Below the pieces are notes generated by a model. It searched no databases. It was not told where the DNA came from and saw nothing but the letters and a program-made list of their open reading frames with translations. The position numbers and the translations under genes are program-made. DNA of 64,000 bases from Schlesneria paludicola DSM 18645 (GTDB lineage: Bacteria > Planctomycetota > Planctomycetia > Planctomycetales > Planctomycetaceae), in assembly GCA_945876035.1 (NCBI GenBank), contig CAMCMU010000002.1, forward strand, positions 1-64,000. The letters are read 5' to 3'. Position 1 is the stretch's first letter. Every line of letters starts with the position of its first letter. This document shows positions 1-7,616 of the stretch, in pieces.

Positions 1-193
1 CTGGCGCTGTTGGTCCGCCGCTCCAACATTTCTGCCGTCTCGACCGCGAACAATTCATTGGACACAACCGACACCCACACTCGCCTGAGTTGCCGGTCCA
101 TCGCCGACTCGAACTCCAATAATTGCCTTTCACCACGGGCTGCTAGGGATAATTTTCCAAGACGCGATCTACCAAACGGCTTGAGGAACGAAT
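1..193. other. Left-edge stretch, no assigned gene
   Basis: No recognisable gene was found. A minus-strand frame stays open from about 190 to the window edge, with an ATG at 101, so the end of a gene extending to the left is possible. The visible part is too short to assign. A 61-codon plus-strand frame overlaps it and looks like chance. Confidence 0.3.
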
Positions 194-218
194 AAAAAAA
201 GGCCTTCGCGAGGGCCTT
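194..218 (-). terminator. Rho-independent terminator of the DGR operon
   Basis: Read on the minus strand, AAGGCC (213-218) pairs with GGCCTT (199-204) around an 8-base loop and is followed by a T run (194-200). It lies after the template repeat, where DGR transcription should end. A competing perfect 11-bp inverted repeat (203-213 with 235-245, 21-base loop) overlaps it, so the 3' end of the template RNA can fold in two ways. Confidence 0.7.
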
Positions 219-386
219 CGGCGAACCTACCAGACCTCGCGAAGGGAATCGGACATTGGGCCGGTTTCCGCCATCAAAAACCGACGCGGGGTGGCGCGGT
301 GGACTGCACTTTCGCACGCCCAGACGATCCGTGAATCGACTGGTTCTGGCAAAGGTGATCGAGAAAACTCGGCCACCCGCAAAGTA

Positions 387-507
387 CTCACGCTCTCCGA
401 AACGACCCGAAAACCGTTGTTGTTGTTCCGGTTGTCGGGCGTGTTCCTGTTGCGATTGGCCGTGCGCGTGTTCCTAGTATTGGTGTTCCAAGAGCCGCCA
501 CGAACCA
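387..507 (-). repeat. DGR template repeat (TR), non-coding template
   Basis: This 121-base segment aligns to the variable repeat at 2097-2223 with 110 identical columns, 11 substitutions and one 6-base gap. On the sense strand it contains eleven AAC/AAT codon-like triplets, including four AAC in a row. Nine of the eleven substitutions fall on template adenines. The 29 bases at its 3' end (387-415) match the VR exactly, as expected for the homing-initiation (IMH-type) segment. It lies 46 bases after the reverse transcriptase gene and about 170 bases before the terminator; in the Bordetella phage DGR the RNA flanking TR is needed for cDNA priming. A minus-strand frame through it (227-529) spells an FGE-like C-terminus and could be mis-annotated as a gene. 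I read it as template RNA. Confidence 0.92.
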
Positions 508-553
508 CACGATTCCCACGTCTCCCCAAACGACCGCCAGCGTCAGCGTCCGG

Positions 554-1624
554 TCACTCGTGGACCATCGTTCGGGAGAAGATTGTCGCGCCGAACAGAT
601 CCTTCTGCAAGCGTGTCGTGTCGGCGTGTTGGGCATGACCGAGCCAACTCACGAGTCGTTGCCGGATCGAAGCCAAACGCAAGTCACCATTTGCGAATCC
701 CTCTTGCATTCTTCGTAACCGCCGTCGCAGTCGAATGAGGTTCTCTCGCGGGAGTAGTCGATACGTTGGAAACACACGAAAGCCGAGGAATCGCACGCCG
801 TCGGCAGTACGCGAAATGACCGATTTGTGGGGATGGAGCCGCAGACGATGACGCGCGAGATCTTCGCGACAGCGTTCGCGGATTGCCGACAGGGAGCGTT
901 TGTCGTCGCCGAAGATTGCAAAGTCATCGACGTAACGCACGTATCCCCCAACCTCTCGTTGTGCCGTTACAAAGTGATCAAACGGATTGAGTAACACATT
1001 GGCGAAAAACTGGCTCGTTTGATTCCCGAGGGGAATCCCACGGCGTCGTTCCGAGGCCGTCACGAGATCGTCGCCGGGAAACCAACGGTCAACGGGTTCT
1101 TGGGTGTTTGAGGCGTCGATGATGCGATCGACGAAACCAAGAACATCGCGGTCTTTGATCTTACGGGCAATGACGTGTTTGAGGATTTCGTGATCAATCG
1201 ACGGAAAGAACTTCCGCAGGTCGCACTTCAAGACATAGCGGTATCGCCGGGCGTAATGTTGAAAGCGATCGACCGCCGCATGGGTCCCCTTGCCTTTGCG
1301 ACACGCGTAACTGTCGAACACAAACGTTCGCTCGAAGATCGGTTCCAATACGTTACACAATGCGTGATGAACCACGCGATCGCGGAACGGCGCGGCGCTG
1401 ATCATCCGCCGTTTCGGTTCGTAGATTTCAAATGTTCGATACGCGCCGGGCTGATAAGTGTTCGAGATCAATTCGTCATGTAAACGGAGTAATTGATTTT
1501 CTAGATCAAAGCCAAACTGAGCCACGTTGGCGGAGTGCCGTTTACGGCGTGCTGCTTTGTGGGCGGCTTGCAGAAGATTGCGAAAGTCCACCAGTTCCGG
1601 CCACAGGCTTCCGTGTCGCTTCAT
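554..1624 (-). CDS. DGR reverse transcriptase
   Basis: The 356-residue protein is an RNA-directed DNA polymerase of the DGR family, which copies the template repeat into adenine-mutagenised cDNA. Visible motifs are a catalytic aspartate in CDLRKFF (D135), [10 protein letters not shown] (residues 196-205; DGR enzymes carry a GxxxSQ form of this motif) and the active-site box YVDD (231-234). A basic C-terminal thumb follows. The length is normal and there is no added maturase, endonuclease or protease domain, as expected for a DGR enzyme. The start is well supported by GGGAGG five bases upstream. The reading frame overlaps the 3' end of avd by 83 bases in another frame, and the template repeat follows directly downstream. 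Confidence 0.95.
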   Translation of the reverse strand: MKRHGSLWPELVDFRNLLQAAHKAARRKRHSANVAQFGFDLENQLLRLHDELISNTYQPGAYRTFEIYEPKRRMISAAPFRDRVVHHALCNVLEPIFERTFVFDSYACRKGKGTHAAVDRFQHYARRYRYVLKCDLRKFFPSIDHEILKHVIARKIKDRDVLGFVDRIIDASNTQEPVDRWFPGDDLVTASERRRGIPLGNQTSQFFANVLLNPFDHFVTAQREVGGYVRYVDDFAIFGDDKRSLSAIRERCREDLARHRLRLHPHKSVISRTADGVRFLGFRVFPTYRLLPRENLIRLRRRLRRMQEGFANGDLRLASIRQRLVSWLGHAQHADTTRLQKDLFGATIFSRTMVHE

Positions 1625-2057
1625 GGTTCCTCCCGAGGGTTTGTTTGATCCAGCCCCCGACCGATTGACCGATCTCGTTCACGAAACGAGCGGCCGAGCC
1701 GTAACTCGCCAGCGTCAGACAGTGGATGTCTTTGACTGTCCGGAACTGGAAACGAAGTAACTCCAGTTCTAGGTTTGTTTGCAACAACAACGGAAGCCGA
1801 TCCTTGGTGAACTTCGCTCGCAACAGGAGGTCGAGAATGTCTGACAACCGTGTTTCCAACCGTAACCCGATTCCGTAGCGATGGCTGCGGGGAAACTTTG
1901 CGATGTGATTTAATGTCCAGACCAACAACGCCTGTGTTTTTTCGATCACAAGCAAATCGGCTTCCGCTTGGGCCGTGATTGCTCCTTGGCTCGGTCGTTT
2001 CGGGCTGTCAAAAAAAATCGCGCGCCTCGCTCCGCTCGACGCAACCAGACAAGGCAA
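1542..2057 (-). CDS. avd: DGR accessory protein Avd (four-helix bundle)
   Basis: The core reads as a helical protein with the Avd-typical pattern: [14 protein letters not shown] near the first helix, an [20 protein letters not shown] helix, a third leucine-rich helix and a C-terminal [11 protein letters not shown] segment. In characterised DGRs Avd forms a pentameric barrel that binds the reverse transcriptase and template RNA and is required for cDNA synthesis. The gene begins 29 bases after the stop of the target gene and ends inside the reverse transcriptase gene. The first 36 residues do not resemble the family. A GTG at 1949 would give a start at VIEKTQALL, close to the usual Avd N-terminus, and may be the true start. 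Confidence 0.85.
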   Translation of the reverse strand: MPCLVASSGARRAIFFDSPKRPSQGAITAQAEADLLVIEKTQALLVWTLNHIAKFPRSHRYGIGLRLETRLSDILDLLLRAKFTKDRLPLLLQTNLELELLRFQFRTVKDIHCLTLASYGSAARFVNEIGQSVGGWIKQTLGRNHEATRKPVAGTGGLSQSSASRPQSSTP

Positions 2058-2086
2058 AGAGGTAAGGCGGTAAAGCCGAGAGGTTG

Positions 2087-5000
2087 TTACGGAGTCCTCA
2101 CGCTCTCCGAAACGACCCGAAAACCAAAGAAGATGTAGTTGATCCGGTTGCCGGGCGCGTTCATGTTGCGATAGGCCGTGCGTGTGTACCTAGTATAGGT
2201 GTCCCAAGAGCCGCCACGAACCAAACAATGATACCCGGAGAACGGGCCTTGAGGATCTTCGGAAGGTGATTTGCCGTAGTAATTCGCGTCGTACCTATCG
2301 GAACACCATTCCCAAACATTTCCATGCATATCGTGCAGCCCGAAGGGATTCGCCCCGTAAGAACCGACCGTCGTTGTCCTCCCAAGATTCGGACCCTTCA
2401 CCGTCGTGCCGTAGGGATCCTCACCATTGACGTTTGACTTGGTCCCGTTATTCTGCGTCCCCCAATAAAACGGCGGCGTTGTTCCTGCCCGGCATGCGTA
2501 TTCCCATTCGGCTTCCGTTGGCAATCGGTACCGCACGCCATCCTGCTCGCTCAACGTCTTGCAAAACGCCTGCGCATCATCCCACGAAACACAATCCACT
2601 GGAAAATTGCTCGTCGTTAGACCACGCACAGCAACGCTGCCGCCACCGGTTGTTGAAAAATAACTCGGATTACGTCCCATCACGCTCTTGTATTCACCTT
2701 GCGTTACCTCGTACACGCCCATGTAAAACGGCTTCGTGATCTTGACCACGTGTTGGGTTTCGTCACCACTGCGACCGGCTTCGGACGTCGGCGAACCCAT
2801 CGTGAACGTCCCTGCGGGAATCAACGTCAATTTCATCCCCGTGGTTCTCGAGGTGATTAACTGTTGGGAGGATACGCTTGTCAATGGCGTTATCGGCGGC
2901 AGTTCCGCGATCACCATCAATTCCTTGACTGTTGGTCTCGGGCGTTTGAGGTCGGCGCGTAGGGCCCCGTCGGCGTGCGGGGTCTGTAATTCCTTAAATT
3001 TGAGGATTCGCAAACGGAGTTGCACCAGTTCGGGATTCAGTTCTGCGACACCGAGCGCGCGTTCGTCGTCATGCAGTTTTTGTACTGCGTCGATCTGCTG
3101 TTGGAGTTGGCTAAAAACCAGTTTGTCGCACTCGTCGCGTTTCTTTAAAGCGTTTTCAGCCACGTTCGCGGCATAGGAAATTTCTAAATCCTTGGCTTTG
3201 ACCTTCGGATGATTTGGCTCGAAGCCGTTCGGCTTGACCAACGCCATTCGTTCGGATTCCAACGCGCGCAATTCCGCTACGGATTTGTGGAGCGCCTCGT
3301 CGGCCGCATCCCTGTTCTTCGGATCGAGTTGCCCGAGATCCTGCTCAATCGCGATCAGTTGCTTGTTGATCGCAATGCCGGCACCGGGATTCTCCTGCAC
3401 CAACGTCTTCCACCGTGCGGCATCTTCTCGATAACGGTCGCGCGCCCGTTCCGCTATCGCTAATTTCTTCTGGTCGTTGTCGCGTTCTTGATTCAGCTTG
3501 GCGATCTGCTGTTTGTCATTGTTCACATCATCCGTTTGGATTTTGATGTTTGTCCGCAGTTTCTGGAGCTCGTTTTCTCCTGCCGTGGCTTTGGCTTCGG
3601 TCTCTTGCAGGCGTTTCTGCTCGGATGCCAACGCCGTTTTTGCCGTGTCTAATTTCTGCTGATCGTTGAGTCGTTCTTCAGTCAGCTTGGTGATCTGCTC
3701 GTTGAGATTTTTCACTTTCTCAGTTTGAAGTGTATTTTCTTTCAACAGTTTTTCACGCTCGTCGTTCAGTTCAGCGATGCGGGTTTGCCTATTCTTTTCC
3801 AACGCCTCCATTTCCTCTGGTTTGAGTTTCTCCACTAGCCACTCGTTGAGTCGCTGCCGAGATTTTTCGAACCCGTCCTTGGCATTTTTCAGTTCCTGAC
3901 CATTGTCCCACTTCTGGGCACCCCATTTCTGTTCAGCCATGTGTCCAAAAGATTCGATTGTCTTAAAACTGTCCTCGTTAAGCAGTCGTTGGGGGACCCC
4001 TGCCTTGACTTGATCGTACTCCCGTTTCGCATCGCGTGCCAAATGGGCTTCTTGGTTGGCGCTATATAGCTTCGTTAGCTCCGTCATAAACTCTGCAAGA
4101 TGTGTTTGAATGGAATCAATTTCCCCATCCTCAATCTGTTTTTTGAGATCGAGGTACTTCTTAAGGATCTCTTGCAGACGCGTGTTGATCATCGGCGCGC
4201 CAACCACCCAGAGATCCGTCGAATGTCTCTTTGCAGATTCGTCCTCCAACAACACAGCGCCGATGTATTTCCGCATTTTTTCCGCTTTAATCACTTCGTC
4301 GGAGAGTTGCAATACATTGCGAGTTTTGGCGATGCGATCGACCGTCGTCATCCGCTCGGTCTCCAGCAGTTGCAGCCGCTTAGCCACAGCCGGATGCGTA
4401 CGGTTTTCTAACTTCTCCACTTTGCTTTCTAACTCGCCTAAGATTTTGAGATTGGCTGTCGAATACTTTTGGCTATTGTTCCAGCCGATGACTCCAACGA
4501 CCAGCATTAACGCCAGTGTGACCGCCGACCACCGGAACCAGGCCTTAACGCACAACTGAGCGTTCCGCCACCCCGCCAAGTCGTTGGCCAGATGCTCAGC
4601 TGTGGCATACAGATTCGAATCGTCGGTTTTGCTGGGATCTTTCTCTCGCAGTCCCTTCAACACCACGCGGCGGACGCGCGGGGGAATGCCTTTGTCTTTC
4701 AGTTTGGCCTCCCACTGCGTCGGCAAGACATCATTCTTTTGTTGGTTTGTCAGTATCTGGAAACCGATTGCCGCTGCGACGTAGATGTCTGTCCAGAGTG
4801 CGGTGCGCGATTCACCGGTCTTCCACGCTTCGGGCATCACCCCCGGAGTGGCGAGGTTCTCGCTGGATTGAGAATTGGAATAGGCCTTCTTTAGCAACTT
4901 CGATCCCGCCAGATCGATGAATCGGATCACACCGTCTTTCTGAACGAGGACGTTTTCCGACTTGAGATCTCCGAATACGAGGTGGCACTGGTGCAGACGA

Positions 5001-5458
5001 TGGAGGGCGCGACAGAGCCGCTCCCACAGGTCGATCTTCTCAGCCAGAGACATCGTTCGGCCTGAGCCGACGTATTCGCCAATCGGTCGGCCGTCGATGT
5101 ATTCGAGGACCAAGTATCGTTGCAGATTTTCCTCGTCGACGCACTGGAAATAGCCGACGATCAGGTCTTGTGGTAGGTGGTTGGATGCCAGAACACGGCA
5201 TTCGTTGAGGAAAAGTTTCTTGGCGGCATCCGAGTTCTCATGGTAGACCTTCACGGCCAACCGACGATGAGGCGCGGCTCGCTCTTTGACGAGGAATACG
5301 ACCGCCTGACCACCCTGTCCCAGCTCCCCTTGAAACTGGTATTTTTCGTGCAGATGCTGCCAAGTCGGTTCCGTCAGTAATTCCGATCTGGTCTCCGTCC
5401 CCAGCACGGTTCCGGCCAGCAGATTGCGCGGTTCACCGGAATCGGGCAGAATTTTCAT
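2087..5458 (-). CDS. DGR-diversified Ser/Thr kinase, coiled-coil, FGE-domain receptor
   Basis: The N-terminus (about residues 40-300) is a Hanks-type kinase: glycine loop GELGQGGQAV, lysine K70, catalytic loop FGDLKSEN (D164, K166, N169) and metal-binding IDLAG (D182). The loop is FGD rather than HRD and the DFG box is DLA, so activity is likely but not certain. One membrane helix (about 309-327) follows, then a long coiled coil (about 335-880) that should lie outside the cytoplasm. It contains a 63-residue internal duplication. The C-terminus (about 890-1123) is an FGE/SUMF1-type domain with MVYEVTQ-like, RLPTEAEWEYA, HDMHGNVWEW and RGGSW motifs; this fold underlies many DGR targets. The variable repeat covers residues 1079-1121. 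An ECF-like sigma gene lies 112 bases upstream. I infer a receptor kinase whose ligand-binding face is diversified. Catalytic FGE activity is unlikely to be its role. Confidence 0.9.
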   Translation of the reverse strand: MKILPDSGEPRNLLAGTVLGTETRSELLTEPTWQHLHEKYQFQGELGQGGQAVVFLVKERAAPHRRLAVKVYHENSDAAKKLFLNECRVLASNHLPQDLIVGYFQCVDEENLQRYLVLEYIDGRPIGEYVGSGRTMSLAEKIDLWERLCRALHRLHQCHLVFGDLKSENVLVQKDGVIRFIDLAGSKLLKKAYSNSQSSENLATPGVMPEAWKTGESRTALWTDIYVAAAIGFQILTNQQKNDVLPTQWEAKLKDKGIPPRVRRVVLKGLREKDPSKTDDSNLYATAEHLANDLAGWRNAQLCVKAWFRWSAVTLALMLVVGVIGWNNSQKYSTANLKILGELESKVEKLENRTHPAVAKRLQLLETERMTTVDRIAKTRNVLQLSDEVIKAEKMRKYIGAVLLEDESAKRHSTDLWVVGAPMINTRLQEILKKYLDLKKQIEDGEIDSIQTHLAEFMTELTKLYSANQEAHLARDAKREYDQVKAGVPQRLLNEDSFKTIESFGHMAEQKWGAQKWDNGQELKNAKDGFEKSRQRLNEWLVEKLKPEEMEALEKNRQTRIAELNDEREKLLKENTLQTEKVKNLNEQITKLTEERLNDQQKLDTAKTALASEQKRLQETEAKATAGENELQKLRTNIKIQTDDVNNDKQQIAKLNQERDNDQKKLAIAERARDRYREDAARWKTLVQENPGAGIAINKQLIAIEQDLGQLDPKNRDAADEALHKSVAELRALESERMALVKPNGFEPNHPKVKAKDLEISYAANVAENALKKRDECDKLVFSQLQQQIDAVQKLHDDERALGVAELNPELVQLRLRILKFKELQTPHADGALRADLKRPRPTVKELMVIAELPPITPLTSVSSQQLITSRTTGMKLTLIPAGTFTMGSPTSEAGRSGDETQHVVKITKPFYMGVYEVTQGEYKSVMGRNPSYFSTTGGGSVAVRGLTTSNFPVDCVSWDDAQAFCKTLSEQDGVRYRLPTEAEWEYACRAGTTPPFYWGTQNNGTKSNVNGEDPYGTTVKGPNLGRTTTVGSYGANPFGLHDMHGNVWEWCSDRYDANYYGKSPSEDPQGPFSGYHCLVRGGSWDTYTRYTRTAYRNMNAPGNRINYIFFGFRVVSESVRTP
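2097..2223 (-). repeat. DGR variable repeat (VR)
   Basis: This 127-base segment encodes residues 1079-1121 of the 1123-residue target protein. It pairs with the template repeat at 387-507. At the eleven template asparagine codons it now encodes D, Y, Y, Y, N, N, N, I, N, Y and I in order. The terminal 29 bases (2097-2125) are identical to the template and unmutated. Two extra codons (ttc ttt) just before GFRVV have no counterpart in the template. The position next to the stop codon, in the last part of an FGE/C-type-lectin-fold domain, is standard for DGR targets. Confidence 0.92.
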
Positions 5459-5570
5459 GATCGCTCTAACCGATGTCTAATTCGAAGGAATCGTTCGGTC
5501 GTGCAGCGCGAGCGGCGGTTCGCGATCGGGGCACGGTGAAGGACCTCACTTGGTCGTCAACACAAATGAT

Positions 5571-6305
5571 TTAGCGTACCAGTTTCATTTTCAAGTCAGT
5601 TGAGGCTTGTTGGCGAAGTTTCGTTAAGCGTTCGTCGGTGATCGCGAGATCCAAGGCAATCTGTTGCCACGTCAGACCATCGACGTAGCGCAGTCGCAGT
5701 ACGGCGGCCCTCTGGTGAAGCGTTTCGTCATCACTCGCCTGGCCATCAGCCAGAAGATTCAGAAAATCTTCGAACGTCGTCGCATAGCGGTCTTCAAAGT
5801 ATTTCTGTTTCTCGGCAATGAGCGGTGCAATGTCCGCCAGAATTTTCTGTCCCCGTTTCTTTCTTTTCAAATAGTCCCGCATCATGTTTGCGATGACGAC
5901 CGACGACCAAATACGGAGATTCTTCGCCGTTTGCGCTTTCCAGAACGCATCGGGACGCTTGTCGAGCATCTTGACGAAGAAGTTTTGGATCCACTCTGTA
6001 TACCGCAGACTCTGGTCGCCACGGCGCTGCTCGGGCAGTTGTTTGCCAATCACGCCGCTGCCAAAAACGTGGGTCAGAACCGGCAACAGTTCCCGCCGAA
6101 AGTACTTGTCAACGAGTTCAAAAATGGCGTCATTGATCGGTGTCAATTCGCGACGCAAAACCGCTCGCTGTTCGATCTCAATCGAAACCGTCGACGCGTT
6201 TAACTGCTGCAGGGTTTTCGTCAGATCACAATGCTTCTGCAGCAGTTCAATCAGACGGTCTTCGTCGGTCACGGTGTGTCTCTTTCTGTTATCAACATTC
6301 ACCAA
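5571..6305 (-). CDS. ECF-like RNA polymerase sigma factor
   Basis: The 244-residue protein has a sigma region 2-like part (about residues 85-150, including YTEWIQNFFVKML and a basic MMRDYLKRKKRG stretch) and a C-terminal region 4 helix-turn-helix (AAVLRLRYVDGLTWQQIALDLAI). Planctomycetes commonly encode such sigma factors next to membrane Ser/Thr kinases, and this one sits directly upstream of the DGR target kinase on the same strand. I infer that the kinase may modulate it. No anti-sigma gene is present. The first codon is TTG at 6305 or GTG at 6302; neither has a strong ribosome-binding site. Confidence 0.8.
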   Translation of the reverse strand: MVNVDNRKRHTVTDEDRLIELLQKHCDLTKTLQQLNASTVSIEIEQRAVLRRELTPINDAIFELVDKYFRRELLPVLTHVFGSGVIGKQLPEQRRGDQSLRYTEWIQNFFVKMLDKRPDAFWKAQTAKNLRIWSSVVIANMMRDYLKRKKRGQKILADIAPLIAEKQKYFEDRYATTFEDFLNLLADGQASDDETLHQRAAVLRLRYVDGLTWQQIALDLAITDERLTKLRQQASTDLKMKLVR

Positions 6306-6454
6306 ACCACCGATCTCGTGTTGATGCCCACGAAGTAGTGCGTCTGATACTCCGAATCAACAGCATACTTCGTCGAGGGCTCCACTTCGATGGAAATCGA
6401 TCAGATTCGGAGGTCACGATCGTCGTTGTGTGGCGCGGCGTTACTGACAGAGCG

Positions 6455-7327
6455 TCAGTCTTGGGGCCTGTCAGGGGTCTCCGCCGACTGTCTATCAGCG
6501 TCGGGGAGTGCTTCGTCGTGAATCATCTTGAGAGACTCCAATCGGTCCCACTGGCGACTGACAGCGTTCGATGACGGACGCTGATCGAGGGACATCCGGC
6601 CGCGACGAGTTTCGTTACGGGCTTCGAGTTGGTTGACGTTCCCTTTCAGTCGGGTAATGCCATCGTTCATCACCGCACCAACAGTCTCGCGTTTGGCGGT
6701 GGAGGACGAGATTAAGTCGAGTGTTTGTGATTCAACATCCGCATGCTCGCGTCGATAGCGCAGAACAGCGACTTCCTGTTCCGTTTGATCGACTGCCCGC
6801 TTCATTTCACTCACGGAAATTTCGCTCTGTTCGACGCTGTTCTGCAATCGAACCAGGGCGACTCGCTTGATTTCGACCTGCCGGGTTTCGTGATTCTGTA
6901 CGGACAACAACTCGTCAACCTCCTTCTGGAAGTCGGACAGTGAATATTCCTGATTGGCGAATGTCACCGTCTTCTGCTGGTGATCGGTGGCCGTCTTGAG
7001 AATCGGATAGGCCTCGATCAGCAATCGCTTCCGCCGTTCGACACGTTCTTGCAGATGGTCGACATCCGTCCGTAACTGGTCGACTTGCCGCTGGGAGAGG
7101 TTCATCTGTATCTGTATGTCGGTGATCTCCTGCCGGACTGTGCTCACTTCATTGTCGAGTTTGCGGTCATGGATTTCATCCGGAATCGCATTGACTACGC
7201 GATTCGCGGCCGTCTCGGCGGAGGCTCTGGCAAAGCCTTCGAGTTGCCGGGGGACATGGCTCGCCCAGCCACAAAATCCAGCAAGAACAGTGATAACAAC
7301 ACCCACCGCCACCACATACGTTTTCAT
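6455..7327 (-). CDS. Membrane-anchored coiled-coil protein, unknown function
   Basis: A hydrophobic segment at about residues 4-22 (signal anchor) is followed by about 220 residues of predicted coiled coil rich in E, Q, R and V (for example VRQEITDIQIQMNLSQRQVD) and a polar, disordered-looking tail. No enzymatic motif is visible. The start is supported by a GGGGGG tract just upstream. It lies about 150 bases upstream of the sigma/kinase/DGR run on the same strand and could be co-transcribed with it, but nothing shows a functional link. I do not recognise the family. Confidence 0.65.
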   Translation of the reverse strand: MKTYVVAVGVVITVLAGFCGWASHVPRQLEGFARASAETAANRVVNAIPDEIHDRKLDNEVSTVRQEITDIQIQMNLSQRQVDQLRTDVDHLQERVERRKRLLIEAYPILKTATDHQQKTVTFANQEYSLSDFQKEVDELLSVQNHETRQVEIKRVALVRLQNSVEQSEISVSEMKRAVDQTEQEVAVLRYRREHADVESQTLDLISSSTAKRETVGAVMNDGITRLKGNVNQLEARNETRRGRMSLDQRPSSNAVSRQWDRLESLKMIHDEALPDADRQSAETPDRPQD

Positions 7328-7570
7328 GAATTACCCCCCCGGTTGCCGATTTCGTGAACAGACACCAACGGCCTGCCTGAGACAAGGACGATTGGCGAGA
7401 GGGACACTTCCGCAGAAATCTGGGAATATTGTGAAATTTTTTCCAGAAGTTCTGTAGGCGACTAACTCAGTTCTGGCGACTCTTTTCGGCGATTGGAGAC
7501 TGGAAAGACGGAAGATGTTCGAGCCAAACAATTTGGGGTTTCGGAGAATAGACGTCGAATCAGCGCGCGG

Positions 7571-7591
7571 GCCGAGTGGAATCCACTCGGC
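7571..7591. repeat. 10-bp near-perfect palindrome
   Basis: GCCGAGTGGA (7571-7580) and its complement TCCACTCGGC (7582-7591) flank a single central base. It lies about 25 bases beyond the stop of the esterase/SMP-30 gene. There is no T run on either side, so it is a protein-binding site, a cruciform or a weak terminator; I cannot tell which. Confidence 0.4.
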
Positions 7592-7616
7592 GCGGCGTCC
7601 GACCGTCAGGCACCAA

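Noticed and set aside
1-101. Possible C-terminal or N-terminal gene part on the minus strand at the window edge
   Set aside because: Only 33 codons from an ATG are visible and no family resemblance was found.
227-529. Minus-strand frame coding an FGE-like C-terminal peptide
   Set aside because: It is the template repeat and its flanks. It lacks the rest of the domain and a ribosome-binding site, and it explains itself as non-coding template RNA.
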